Below, one piece after another: positions 1-11,990 of a stretch of DNA of 64,000 nucleotides. How positions within the stretch are numbered: the first letter of the stretch is position 1; each line of letters opens with the position of its first letter. The notes beneath the pieces were generated by a model, which was not told the DNA's origin, ran no database searches, and saw nothing but the letters and a program-made list of their open reading frames with translations. The position numbers were made by a program, and so were the translations under genes. Origin of the DNA: Canna indica (taxonomy: Eukaryota > Streptophyta > Magnoliopsida > Zingiberales > Cannaceae); NCBI GenBank assembly GCA_034359265.1, contig CP136891.1, positions 49,344,001-49,408,000 of the forward strand, in the 5' to 3' direction.

Positions 1-841
1 AGATAAAATTTTGACCAAATGACATTATTTTCATTTCAAACTTGATAAATGTGCTTTAAATGATTATATCTTGATATCTGGAAAGTTTGAATGAAAATTG
101 AAAACTTTTGAAAAATAGCTAATATTTACGAAAATGTCACTAGATTTCAATTATTTTTAGAAAAATGCAGAGAATTGATTTTTCGATGATTCTTGAAAAT
201 ACATGTTCTCTGAAAAATCTAGTTTCTTCAGTAAAAATTTCAAAAATTTTCAGAAAGAATATAATTTGATATGGGTTTTTGAAATTGGATTTCAAAACTT
301 TAAAGTATCGCTCTTTCCAAATGTTCATTTTTCCGATACTTTGATTTTTGGTCCAATTTTCGAATGCAACTTCAAGTATGATATTTTGAATTCACATTTG
401 GTATCGTTCCTCTCATGTGATGAGAAAAATCATTTCTAAAATGATTTTTGACTCCTTGATCAATACACAAAAATATCAATACTTAAGTCTATACATGATT
501 TCTAGACTTGGAATGTATTTATCATCTAATGCTATCATGTATGATTTAGTCTCATATTAGACATTTGATTTTTCATCCCTTGTGTTGAGATCTTCATGCT
601 TCAAGAAAACTAAATTTAGAGTCTCAACTTTGACTATAGGTTGACTTTTTTTACCCTTTTTGATTGATGTCAAAAGGGAGAGATAAATATAGGTAAAGGG
701 GAAGAAAACATAGAAAAACCATGCATATAGATAGGAGAAGTTTATTTTCCTAGATATGCATGTTGATAGGGGGAGAAATCCCTTGGTTGATATCCTTCAT
801 GCTTTAATATATATTTTTTCTTAAGGATGCTTGTCATCATC

Positions 842-855
842 AAAAAGGGAGAGAT
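842..855 (+). other. polypurine tract of the leftmost copia element
   Basis: The tract AAAAAGGGAGAGAT is immediately followed by the LTR start TGTTGG. It is where plus-strand DNA synthesis would be primed during reverse transcription. Confidence 0.7.
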
Positions 856-2546
856 TGTTGGCTTAAGGTTTTCAACCTTGGTCTTAATCTTGGTTTTGAT
901 GATAACAAACATGGAACTAATGTTTCATTGAGATAATCTTTCAGGTTCCATATCAGATAGCGCACGACATCCTCGATCGGAAATATCGAAAAAAGCGAGA
1001 AATCGGGAGGACGTTGGTCGACGTGCTCGAATTCGTCGGGAAGATAGAGTATAGATTTAGGGTGTCTAGTTTATATTGTAATATCCTCATGATGATGCAT
1101 AAGAACCCAAAAACCATCCCCGAATCCCAAAATATGAAAACTCGAAAATCGTCCTGAAATAACCTAGGGAGCTCCTTGGAGGGCTATATGACCTAGATAA
1201 TTTTTTAACATAAAAAATGGCGGGAATTATTCCTTGGGTTAAAACTAACTAACGAGATATTTTTAGAGATTTTTTAAAAGCCTTTATCCTACCTATACTT
1301 GACTCGAAAAGTTAGGAAATTTCTATTTTCGGAAAATTTGTAGTAGACCCCAAAAACTAGATTTTGATTCTTAAGGATTTTAATTTTTTAGATATTTTTA
1401 TTGAATCCAAATGGGGGATAATACTTATATAGTAGACTTAGTGAAGATGGACCAGAAACGAGTACACACAGCCTAAGCAAACTGGTCTACCTAGTTTGTC
1501 AAATTTTTGGTCGACCGGTCGGTCGACCGACAGAAGCCGAAAAGTGGCAGTGTGTGCGTCGGTCGACCGAACTGCAGATGAAAAGAATCACGAGTGCATC
1601 GGTCGATCGGATTGCAGATCGCTCATCTCGCGACTCTGACGGTCGATCGATCAGTGAGATTTAATCACATAAGGCGCAGCAGTCGCGGGCGGTCGATTGG
1701 TCGATCGACCGACGATCAACTGACATGCGACCGAACGACGAGAATAGCTACTTTTCCTCCCGTTGACTCACTATTTCTTATAGGGGTTATAAATACCCAA
1801 TCCTAGCCTTCCTTAAACAACTTTTGATCACTCCTAACCTTGATTGAGCCATCATTGATCAATCACAAGCTTTCATTGAGCCACTTCATAGAGAAATCCT
1901 AGTTCGATCTTCCATTTCTTAAGATTGCCTTCAAGCCTGACTTGATTCATCATCAAGGCGTCAAGAGGAGCTAGGATTCATCTTGTTTGAGAGCTAAGTT
2001 TACATTGTTCATTATTTGCTCTAATTAGTGTTGTATTTTTGTGTTTATTTCATTGTATTCTGATTTCGTGTAAACCTAGAGTGTTAGGTTGATTGAGTGG
2101 TATCCTTGGTGTATAAGGTGTAAAGCCACTTGTGTAAAAATAGTTTACTAGGATTAGTTGAGTTGTCCCTTAGGGTTGAGATGGAAGAGTGCTCTCGATA
2201 AGAAGGCGGAGACTTCCGGATGTGGAAGTGCCTTAGGTCGAGAGTGAGACTCTTCGAGTCAAAGTCCTTTGTGTAAGGGAAACATCATTAACCTAGTAAA
2301 ACTAAGTTTGGAAATCCTAAGCGGGGTGCTTAGGTAGTGGAGTAGGCATTGAGGCCGAACCACTATAAATTCCTGTGTTTGTATTGATATTCTGTTTGTG
2401 CTTAATTGTTTTATTATTGCTTCCGCATGTAGTCACTCAATTTGTAATTTGCCTAAGTAACCAAAGAAATGATTAAAATTGGATTTAGGCTAATTGATTA
2501 GTAAACACACTATTCACCCCCCCTAGTGTGGTCATTTCACCCAACA
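856..2546 (+). repeat. 3' LTR of the leftmost copia element
   Basis: The LTR begins TGTTGG and ends CCAACA, a perfect 6-bp terminal inverted pair, and is 1691 bp long. It contains a TATA-like box (GGTTATAAATACC, about 1786-1797). Upstream of that (about 1510-1735) is a block crowded with GGTCGACC/GGTCGATC motifs. The flanking GTTAT (2547-2551) would be the right-hand target duplication; its partner is outside the window. Confidence 0.75.
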
Positions 2547-3264
2547 GTTATCACAAAGGAATCACCTTTTCTTGTTGAATCTAGCAAGCTTGAATGTCCC
2601 TCCAAAGATGAACACTTGAGTTTGAGGGATCAAGAGCTAGGGTTGGAAGATTTGATCTAGAAAGTGCTTAGAAGATGCTTAGGATCACTCTCTTAGATTT
2701 TTAGGCATCAAGAAGTGGTGAGAAGAGGGTTTTGAATGGTATTTATAACCCCCAAAACCAGGGTGTCGTCAACGGGCTTTTTTTCTGCCCGTTGGCGACG
2801 TCCGATCACTTGCCGGTCGATTAGGATTGACCGCCCAAGTAATCGCGGCATTCTGTCGCTTCTGGGCGCACTTCGGTCGACCGGTTGGTCAACCGAATTG
2901 GCTACTGCCAATTTTTCGTATCATTCGGTTGATCGATCGGTCGACCAAACCTGGGCTGAAAAACTTCTTTTTGATCTTCTTGTTGTGCGCTTTGTTTTCT
3001 GATTTCGCCCTTCAGTGTGCTCCAACTTGAAAGGCTTTCCGTGTATTCTTTTGATTCGTCCAAGCAGTCTCTGGTGCACGATCGAATTCTTGTGAGTCAT
3101 CATATCGAGATCGATGTCGCAAGACATGAAGCTTGACTTGTCTTTTATCGATCCTACGACCTTCATGCTTCAAGAACTTGATTAAACAGATTTGATTTGT
3201 TTTTATCAAAATAGTCATGAAGAGAATAGAGCACGAAGGGAAAAAAAACAACTTTCGGGCAACA
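2547..3264 (-). repeat. Truncated related LTR in opposite orientation
   Basis: Read on the minus strand, this starts TGTTGCCCGAAAG (3264 downward). It has a GGTCGACC-rich block (about 2950-2806) and then a TATA-like GGGGTTATAAATACC (about 2755-2740). That is the same order as in the neighbouring plus-strand LTR, although the sequence between is diverged. Only about 195 bp follow the TATA box, against about 750 bp in the intact LTR, so the 3' end is missing here. It probably continues on the far side of the plus-strand element, which would have inserted into it. Confidence 0.55.
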
Positions 3265-4407
3265 GTTGCAATCAACCTAACATGTGTATTAATTTGAAAT
3301 TTATTTACAACTTACTAAATAATCCTTGGGGTTCATTAATTTGTATAGGTGTAGATGAATTTGGTACTATATATAAAAGTAAATATTGGTGGTTGATTTT
3401 CTCAAGGTAAAATAATAAGAAATCTAATACATCATTTGGTTGAAGTAAGTTGTACTTCCTAAGTAGTAAACAAAATATATCTTATTTGATTGACACATAT
3501 TTTGCATTTTATAGAAATTAGCATATCTAGAGAGATCTAGGTAAGTTACACTTCATACATTGTATTTGAATACAATGATAATTTTATTCTCATATTTACA
3601 TTGAACATTGTATTTATACTTTATGTTATATATCAATATTGTGAGATCAGCTAATTCATTAGTTTTTTTATCTATTTATTTTTGGGACAAAATGTGTAGT
3701 TTGTTTATTAATTACAAATGAAATTAGTTATTCATATATACTAAACTACATATTACACTAATTGTATATGAAAAACTATATTGTATTTTTATGTATATAT
3801 GTTGAAATATTAATCTACAAATAAAATTAAAAATTTCCATATATACTAATATATATATATATATATATATATAATAGCAATATGAATTTACAAAATAATT
3901 AAAGGGTATTTGATCATTTGTTGTGTACTTGATGGGAAGTATTCATGTCAACAAAACATTTGTAGGAATTTCCTTTGAGTTAAATTTTTATTAACCAAAT
4001 ATTTTTTTTATACGAGAAAATGCACATAGAAATTAATTCATGAGAAGTATATTTTTTTTGCATGAAGTTATTTTTTACGCTAATTAAATGTGAACTAAAG
4101 AGATAAGTGCATTATCTCTATTAATGAAAATAGATAAATAATTTATTTTCAATTATGGAAAATGTGAATGAGATAAGTGGTCCCCATAGATGAAGTTTAT
4201 GTACCAAGATCCCAAGATAAAAAAAACTAATAGTTTGAAGGAATTGAAATATTATGTCAACTTTTTACGTATAAATATCATTTTGAGACAAAATATTATA
4301 CTACAAAAATATTGTTCATTATTTAAAAATATATTACTTTATTAAACCAAAATTTTATTTGCTATTCTAATTTTTGATAAATTAGGATTGTTGAATTAAA
4401 TGATTTT
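3265..4407. other. AT-rich intergenic DNA, no gene seen
   Basis: Very AT-rich sequence with only short random ORFs. It includes an (AT)n microsatellite at about 3848-3873. I see no transposon termini or coding similarity. Confidence 0.7.
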
Positions 4408-4843
4408 TGTTCTTGCCTGAAGTCAAGGTGATGCGGTCCGACGTGTCTCTTGCTCAAGTGTGACTAGGGGACCTACAAAAGATATCCGATACTCAAGTAA
4501 GAAATAGTTTTATGTGAGGGTAATAGAAATTAGAATTTATATGTATTTGGGGAGCATCGTGTTTGTATATGGTGTAGGATGAGGGATGTCTGGTGATAAT
4601 GTCTCCTGATAATCTCGTACGGATGTGCTCAGAATGGGACGAATGAGTCGAGGTTGATCCCAGAGCTTGATGTTGGGCTTACAATTGATGAATCTCTCGT
4701 AATTAATGAGGACGTAAGTGTCCTTGTATGACCGGGTGGAACCCCCGGGCTGAGTCGTGTTTGGCTTGACTTGAGTATAGTTCATGAGTGTGGGCGCTTT
4801 TGAACCTAATCCGGTCGAGTCGAAAGTGCTAGTCCAGTCTACA
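4408..4843 (-). repeat. LTR of a second, truncated Tat-type gypsy element
   Basis: This 436-bp segment begins TGTTCTTGCCTGAAG and ends CCAGTCTACA on the plus strand. It follows the same plan as the LTRs at 5862-6327 and 14470-14954: a GGGACCTACAAAAGATA-type motif near the start, a GATAATCTCG-type motif mid-way, and an ending before GCCCTCGAGCTTGG, which resembles a polypurine tract read on the minus strand. The three copies are clearly diverged. Confidence 0.55.
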
Positions 4844-5861
4844 GCCCTCGAGCTTGGTCGGAATCTAAGGACTTCGTGCTGAGCTCGAAATAGCGAGTTA
4901 GCCTTTGATCTCGGCCCAATAGATGGACGGCGGGTAGGTTTTTGAGTGGTGTGATGATCAGGAGACCTTAGTGAGTATCAGTGTTATTGCTTTTCATCCT
5001 TTTCGATTTCCAAGGCAAATGTGGATGTTGCGCGAAGAGAAAGGGTACCTTTTCATGTGCTCTGCCTATGTCGTCACTAATTCTAATAGGAGGTAATTAT
5101 GACTGTGGATTCGATTGTCAATTTCCAAGGCACTTGAGTGTCGATTGTTGACCGACAGATGTGACCCCATTAGTGGGGGAGTGGCGAACGCCCGTTAAGG
5201 TGACGGTTCTGCCCGGGCCTATAAAAGCCCTGTATCTTTGTCTTTTACATGCGTGAGTTTTTTTGCCATGTAGTGAAAGGTATCGAAGATTATCGTTTCT
5301 TCGAGAATCAACCTTGGGCTAGTAGTGAGTAGATCAGAGATCGCTACGGGTTTGCACCACTGGGCTTAAAAGGTGGATACGTGGGGACACGCAGCAGGTG
5401 ATGGGCGCAGATTTGTGGGTACCTACTGTAGTTGGACTTAGGTAGGTTCGCGCCGTTGGGATTATATTGCCTTCTGCCCAAGGGGTTTGCAAATCTTTGT
5501 CTTCCACCTCATCCCCTGTTCTCTTCTTTACTCCAGCATTGACACTTCTTGCCTTATGCTGGCAGTTCAGCTAGCAGATCTGGTGGTCGTGACTTTCGTC
5601 TTAAACTCCTTAACTTCTGTTTTGTGGCTTGTGCTCGGAGGAGTGCATTTTTTCTTCAGTGTCACATTTTCCTCCTCTTTTGATGATGGTTCTCCATAGT
5701 TGTACTGTCAGACTATTTTTCCTTTAGTAGGTTTTTGTACTGCATATTCAATAACTTATTTCTTTACTAATGAATCGTCCCTTTGCGGGTCTGTGGTGTA
5801 TACTTCCTTCCCTCTTGATGAGTCTATATGAATAAAAAAACATGTTTACATTTATTCTAAC
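4844..5861. mobile_element. Internal remnant of the truncated Tat-type element
   Basis: The stretch between two same-orientation LTRs has no convincing ORF. It contains a short TATAAAAGCCC block (about 5219-5230). That resembles the TATAAAGC sites at about 7118 and 8275 that precede the two antisense-ORF starts of the next element. I read it as the same region of an older copy, cut off at 5861. Confidence 0.4.
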
Positions 5862-6327
5862 TATTCTTGCATGAGATCGGAGTACTCTGGTCCGGTTCGG
5901 TGTCTCTCCTAGTAAGGCTTCGACGTCGGCAGGGGGTGGGGGGACCTACAAAAGATACTCTGACGCTCAAGTTAGTGGGACTCCAAAATAGAGATAATGA
6001 AATATGGAACTTAGGTTACCTGAGGCATGTTGTATCTATATTTATTGCAGGTGGAGGTGATGACGTTGCCCAGTAATATCGCGGGGATGTTGCTCAGAAT
6101 GGGTTGAGACTAATATCGGAGATGGCGGGCTTTGTAATGGGATATCCCTCGTGATAAGGAAGGACGTGGATCTCCATATTCAAATGGACCGTCTGATCTA
6201 GCCTGAGTTAGGTTTGGGATATAGTCGAGTGGAGCTCCCGGGCTGAGCCATTTGGTTCGGCTCGAGGTAGGTTGTGGGGCGCTACTGGGTCTGATTCGAC
6301 CGAGCCCGATAGTTCTAGCCCAGTACA
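5862..6327 (-). repeat. 3' LTR of the Tat-type element
   Basis: On the plus strand it runs from TATTCTTGCATGAG to GCCCAGTACA. Read on the minus strand it starts TGTACTGGGCTAG just after a purine tract (GAGCTCGGGGGTTG, about 6341-6328). It aligns along its length with the LTR at 14470-14954, sharing GGTTCGGTGTCTCTC, GGTTACCT and GTTGCAGGTGGAGGTGATGA. Confidence 0.65.
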
Positions 6328-8485
6328 CAACCCCCGAGCTCGATCGGAGTCTGAATGACTATGTCTCGAGCACTTAAATGGGGCAACTTTCTTGTCTCTG
6401 GTTTCTTTGGGGAACTTCTGGAGATTTTTATGATGTTGTGCTTAGTTACTGTAAAGGTTGAGCTGTATTGAGCGGCCTTTGAGGCAACCTGAAGTAGGTG
6501 GCCGCATAGGTCATGTCGGAGTTGACGGCTGTGGAGATCGAGGTGTTATGAGTGGTCGTGGAGGCTGAAGTGGAGTAAGTGGTCGTACAGGCCAAGTTGG
6601 GGCGAGCGACTGTGGAAGTCGAGCTGGAGTAAGGGGCCATAGAGGCCGAGCTGGAGTAAGGGGTCATATAGGCTGAGCTGGAGTAAGGGGTCATAGAGGC
6701 CGAGCTGGAGCAAGCGACTGTGGAAGCCGAGCTGGAGTAAGGGGCCATAGAGGTCGAGCTGGAGTAAGGGGTGATTGAGGCCGAGTTGGAGTGAGCGGTT
6801 GTGGAAGCCGAAATTGTCTCCTTCCTTGCTTTGAAGCAAATTGAATCGACATATTTATGCCATGTTGCTCTTGTGTCTCTTCAGCTTTTGTGCCTTGTAT
6901 GGCAGCTTTGCAGTAGGACTTTCTCGTTCTTCGTACCGTCTCCTGATAGGCTCTTTGCTCCCCCAGTTCAAGAGGTGATCATGGAGGAAAATATGCTCAC
7001 ATGTTCTTCATCATTCCCTAGGAGGCCACCGCTTGGGCGTTCACCTAGACGGTCTAGATTTGTTGCTGGTGGGATCATCGACTGTTCGATAGGGGGTTCT
7101 TCGCCCATCATGGCGCTTATAAAGCATTATTCCTTTTGTTGCTCCCGAATTCTAGCTTTTTTGATGACTTCATGCTCCAGGGTTTTCCTTCGGCGACAGC
7201 TTTGTTGTTTACTTTCGCAATCATTGCTACCTTTGCTTTGTCCTCTGCTGAGTTTCTTGTTGCATTTGTAGGTCCTGCCTTAGGTTAGTAGGTTTTAATT
7301 GGCTCATCCTCATTCTAGGGTTTCTGTGATGGTGAAGAAAAGTGTCGTTGTGAAGTCAGAATTTGGGACGTCGGTGAGGGATTCAGATTCCTATTCCTGG
7401 GTTCAGGAGGATGTGAAGTTGAATGGCTCGGTGTTATCCGACTTTAACAAAATTCTATCCTTTCATGATAGTGTATCCATCGCTCGTGAAGGCACCAAGG
7501 AAGACTAAGAGTGTTTTTCGTGCCTCTCATCAGATCGAGTGTATTTTAACACCAACTCGGAATTTATCTTCATGTATCTATTGCTTTGAAGTAGTTAATC
7601 GTAGAGGTTAAGCAGGTGGCTGCTAAAGCCGAGTTTGAATTGGAGCGAGTGGCCATGGGGGCTAGGTTGAAGTGTATGGTCGTGGGACTGAGTAGATAGG
7701 ACTGGTTGTGGGGACCAATTTGGAACAAACGACCGTGAAGGCAGAACTAGAGAAGGTTGTTGGGGAGCCATGTCAAGGTGGACAACTGCAGGGGCCAAGC
7801 TGAAGGAAATGGCCGGGGAGGCCGAGCTGGAGCGATCGTGGAGATCGAGCTGGAATAATTGGCCATAAAGGCCGAACTAGAGTAGAGGTCGAGCAAGTGG
7901 CTGCTAAAGTTGGTTAAAGCTTCGAGCGAGTGGACGGCCGCAGAGGCTGAACTGAAAGGACTGGTCGTGGAAGCCGAAATAGTTTCCTATCTTGTCTTGA
8001 GGTGAGTCGAGTCGGTGTATTTTTGCTGTGTTGTTCTTATGCCTTCTTCGGCTTTTGTGCCTCGTATGGCAGCTTTTTGCCATAAGACTTTCTCTTTCTT
8101 CGTGGTATTTTCTAATTGGCTCCTCACTCCCTTGGTTGAAGAGGTGATCATGGCGGAAAAAAGTGTTTTCACACGTTCTCTCTTATTCTCTAGGAAGTCG
8201 CCGCTTTCGCTTGAGCGATCCAAATTTATCTCTGGCGAGATTGTTGACGGTCCGATGAGGGGAAGTTCTTCGCTTATAAAGCCTTTTTTTTTCCTTTCTT
8301 GCCTCCGAAGTCTAGCTTTTCCTCGACTCGGTGCTTTTAGAGATTTTCTTCGGCAGCATCTTCGAATTTTGCTCGATTGTCGCCACCTCTGTTTCTTCTT
8401 TTAAGTGAGTTCTCCATGGTTCTTGTAGGTCTTGTCTTAGGTCTGTAGGTTTAAACTGACTTGTTCCTATTCTAGAGTTTTCACG
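6328..8485 (+). repeat. Tandemly duplicated leader and coiled-coil segments of the Tat antisense ORF
   Basis: An array of about 30-bp units built on GCCGAGCTGGAGTAAGGGG runs from about 6528 to 6810, and a more degenerate array from about 7605 to 7980. Each array is followed by the same leader-like sequence: 6808-7320 and 7974-8480 share TTTTGTGCCT, GTATGGCAGCTTT and AGAGGTGATCATGG. A start region then follows (7327 and 8486). The spacing implies a tandem duplication of about 1.17 kb. The plus-strand reading of the array (AELE repeats, interrupted by stops) looks like a decayed coiled-coil coding region. Confidence 0.6.
7327..7508 (+). pseudogene. Duplicated 5' end of the Tat antisense ORF
   Basis: A short ORF shares the pattern KSE.G..V..SDSYSWV.EDVKL.GSVL.D.N.ILSF..SVSIA with the start of the ORF at 8486. 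It ends at a stop after the ThrLysGluAsp tail where the downstream copy continues. I read it as the truncated product of the local 1.17-kb duplication, not as an independent gene. The ATG at about 7327 corresponds to the 8486 start. Confidence 0.5.
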
Positions 8486-10342
8486 ATGGCGAAAAAAGGT
8501 GCCATAGTAAAATCAGAAATTGGGATGCCAGTGAAGAATTCAGATTCCTACTCCTGGGTTCGGGAAGATGTGAAGTTAAGTGGTTCGGTGTTAACCGATC
8601 TTAACAACATTTTATCCTTTCGGGAGAGTGTGTCCATTGCCCATGAAGGCAACGAGGAGGACTACGAATGTCTTCCAAGCCTCCTGTTGGACCGGGTGTG
8701 TTGTAATACTAACTCAGAATTTATCTTCATTTATCGGACCTTCTTCGAGGAATTGGAGATTCATGTACCCTTTACCGAGTTTGAGCACGATGTTCTGAAT
8801 TTGGTTAACGTGGCTCCCACACAGTTGCACTCGAACAGTTGAGCTTTCGTTCGATGCTTCGAGATTGTGATGGAGTGCCTTAGGATCAAACCAAGCCTCC
8901 ACATCTTCTTTTCTTTCTTTCAAGCGAAGGGTGCCCAGAAAGGACTATGGGTATCCTTCAATGTTGTCCCAGGGAAGAAGCTCTTTGCTTTGTTCAAGAG
9001 TTCGTACAAAGGTTTCAAGACCCGCTTCTTCAGGGTCAAATCACGATAGGGGGTCTGGCCCTTCTGGCTGGAGCCTCCAAGTTGTGTAGAAAAGTTTGCC
9101 TTGCCCTAGAGGTCGGATCCCTGCTCTATTCAGGATTTTGAGGAGGGGAGTAGTCCTCCCAAGGATGAAGTTTTAATTGACGTTTTAGAAAAGAATTGTC
9201 CGCATGTTCCTCTTGCTCCTCAAGAGATTTTTAGCATAAGTCAGGACGAGTCTTCGATTTTGGAGTATATAAGTAGATTTTGTGGTGTAATGTGTTTAGT
9301 GAGTTTTCTTCATTTGAAAATCATTCACTCGCTTGGCCTTTGTTTTGTGTAGAGAAAATGTGTTTGTTGTGGAAGGCTCCTGGTGCTCGCACTCGATGGG
9401 CGGCGATGAGGGGGAGTGACTCGAGAACAATCCCCTGATGGAGACCTTGCTAAGGTCCGTGAAGTCTCGGCCCTCTAGGTCTTCGATACCCCCTACTTCA
9501 GATACCATCGAGCGTACCCCTCCCTGCTCCCCCCCGAGACGTCACAAAAGAAATAGAAGTACCATTGAAGATCCAAGCCCCCAATTAGTAGATTTCCCCA
9601 TCGACGGGGTTACGATTGCGCATGTGGAGATGATGAAAAATCCTCTGTCAGCTAACCCTTCTGGAGGTGGCGTTGGTGTTTGTGCTGGTGTTCAGGTGAC
9701 GTCCTTGGCAGGGGTAAATCCATGGGAGTTTTTCCAATCTGGTTTCTTCAGCTTGGTGGAGCAACTTCAAGAGTCTTTGCGCAGGGAGTTGGCTGCTCAT
9801 TCTCGTGAGGTTGAGCCGCTAAAGAGGGCCATGGAATCCAAGACCAATGAAGTCAATCTTTTAACCGCCCGAGTAAAAGAGGCAGAAAACTAATCTGCAA
9901 CCGCCCAAGCAGAGTTAACTAAGCTTCATCAAGATCTAACTATGGCTAAGCGGAGAATTCTCATTTAGAGGTCGAGACTGAGGTAGTCTGAGCATGGTTG
10001 CAGGCTGAATTTGAGGTGACTAAAGCGTAGTTGCGGGATGGATTTGAAGCGACTAAAGCACAACTACGGGCTGAGGGGACAAATGGAGGGCCGAGGTGCG
10101 TCACTTCAACAGCGGCTGTTGTCGAGGTGTATGATACATGTTTTTATAAAGCCATCAAGCATGCTCGACTTTTAGCTCCCGAAATTGATTTCTCGGAGGC
10201 TGACCCTTACAAGGAAGTGAATAATGGTGTGCTTGTGGTTTCAATACCCGAGGAGGAGACTTCAACCTGTCTTGAGGAGGATTTGCCGGAGAGTGCTATT
10301 TCAGAGAAGAGGGTTCATATTGTGTCTACTGAGGCCAAGTAA
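8486..10342 (+). pseudogene. Antisense extra ORF of Tat gypsy element (putative gypsy-type transposon domain), degraded
   Basis: This lies on the strand opposite to gag. Residues from the ATG at 8486 read MAKKGAIVKSE and continue in one frame through a TGA at 8840 into a block with IKPSLHIFFSFFQ, GLWVSFNVVPGKKLF and YKGFKTRFF. That arrangement matches the plant domain annotated as putative gypsy-type transposon (Transposase_28), which is carried by the extra ORF of Tat-lineage elements. More stops follow at about 9047 and further on. A second segment (9438-9893) has a serine/proline-rich, basic start and a long heptad-like end; a third (10031-10342) lies in another frame. An intron near 9270-9350 would explain one frame change. 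Function in the element is unknown. Stops and frameshifts show it is dead. Confidence 0.55.
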
Positions 10343-11990
10343 TTTCATTGAACTACCCGTATGCGGGTCATTTTATTCGGCTTGTAATGAATTATTGCCC
10401 CTCGGGAACTTTTAACTATTAGCCATTTGTGGGCTCACCCTATGATTTGTATGCTTTATTTTTCTGACTAGGTTGTTCGGTATCATTTGACTTTCCCTTT
10501 AAAGACATTTTTTTAGGCGTATCTTTGGTTGGAGCATCCGAGGTAGCCTCGTAAACTGGGCCTATTTCCAAATCGTGTGGCAGTGAGAGGGTGCCGAGCC
10601 CCCTAGTGTGTAGGTCGAATAAGGGCTTCAAGGCTGGAAGTAGGGTGTGATAGCCAAAGACTGTACTTGGGGGTTCAGGTCGAGCTTGCCGAGGAGCGTA
10701 AGGCAGAACCACGTGCGAGGAGTCGTGTGAGGGCTCTGAGGTTGGAAGTAGTGGCGTGGTGGCCAAAGACTGCACTCGGGGTTCAGACTAAGCTCGCCAA
10801 GGAGCATAAAGCGGAAACACGCGCGAAGAGTCGTGTAAGGGCTCTCAGGCCGAAAGTAATAGTGTGGTAGCCAAAGACTACACTCGGGGATTCAAGCCGA
10901 GCTCGCAAAGGAGCATAAGGCAGAACCATGTGCGAGGAGTCGTATAAGGGCTTTGAGGCCGAAAGTAATGACATGGTAGCCAAAGACTGCACTTGGGGGG
11001 TTCAGGTTGAGCTCACCGAGGAGTGTAAGGTGGAACCACTGGCGAGGAGTCGTATAAGGCTCTGAGGCCGGAAGTAGTGGCGTGATAGCCAAAGACTGCA
11101 CTCAGGGTTCAAGCCGAGCTTGACGAGGAGCGTAAGGCGGAACTGCACACGAGGAGTCGTATAAGGGCTCTCAGGCCTGAAGTAGTGGCATGGTAGCCAA
11201 AGACTGCATTCGGGGGTTCAGGCCGAGCTTACCGAGGAGCGTAAGGCTAAACTACACGAGAGGACTCGTGTTGCTCGTTTTAGAGCTCGCTAGGGTGAGC
11301 TGGAGGCAACATTTAGGGTCGAGGACCAAACTCGATGAGAACCGAGCTTGCGAGAAGCACACTTGGGGTTGTTGAGAGTGTAGGGAGCCCAGAATAGGCA
11401 CTAAGGCCGGCGAACGAGACTGGTGAAAATCGAGTTCTAGTCGCTAAGTGGAGTGCTGGGCTTTGGGGCCGAAGACCATGACGACACGAGGGTGAAAGTC
11501 TGTGTTTTGGGGTTTAGGCTGAGCTCATGCATGAGGACTCAAGCAAGTTTTGGATAGAGTATTTGTTAAAGCGACAAGATAATCATAGTGGTGTCTTGAA
11601 CATTCACAGAGAAAAATGCTAGGATTGCAACTTTATTGAGAAATAAAAAAATTGTGCGTACAGGAGGAGTGCTCGGTTCCGAGCTTTATTAGTGCTTTTT
11701 GATCACGACTTGAGTTCTCTCAATGGTTAAGTCATGGTTGTTTTCGCATGTCCCATCTTGGGTTTGGCTCGGAGGCTTCTATCGGTTGTTTATCATTGGA
11801 TGCGGAGAGCATTTGCAACCACTAGGCTCTTTCTTTGGTTCGGTCACCTTTGGTTTGAGGCATTCGTTATAGCACTATCAGGCTTCTTTTTTATCAGCGT
11901 GTAGCACGCCTACCTCCATTTTTGAGATGAGAAACTACAATGCGAGATTAGGAGTGGACACAACGGCTCCCAAATTGTTTAGAGACGGTT
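10343..11990. repeat. 109-bp tandem repeat array and pol-deleted spacer of the Tat element
   Basis: From about 10645 to 11300 there are nearly six head-to-tail units of about 109 bp, each starting near GTAGCCAAAGACTGCACTC. Starts fall near 10646, 10757, 10866, 10975, 11084 and 11191. Within each unit are GAGCT(C/T)(A/G)CCGAGGAGCGTAAGG and GAGGAGTCGTATAAGGGCTC. Because 109 is not a multiple of three, every frame opens partly in each unit and produces small false ORFs on both strands. From 11300 to 11990 the sequence is element-derived but has no RT or integrase motifs. Confidence 0.75.

Larger units (their letters stand above)
1..2546 (+). mobile_element. 3' part of a Ty1/copia-type LTR retrotransposon (internal tail plus 3' LTR)
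   Basis: Positions 1-855 are AT-rich, contain no convincing coding sequence, and end in a purine-rich tract (842-855, AAAAAGGGAGAGAT) directly before an LTR that starts TGTTGGCTTAAGG. This is the polypurine tract and 3' LTR arrangement of an LTR retrotransposon on the plus strand. The short A/G-rich repeats (also near 675 and 768) recall the 3' ends of SIRE/Maximus-type copia elements, but no gag or pol is inside the window, so the lineage is an inference. The rest of the element must lie left of the window. Confidence 0.7.

Noticed and set aside
6446..6839. Minus-strand ORFs with SSAS or LLQLGLY repeats
   Set aside because: They are shadows of the 30-bp plus-strand array in the Tat element.
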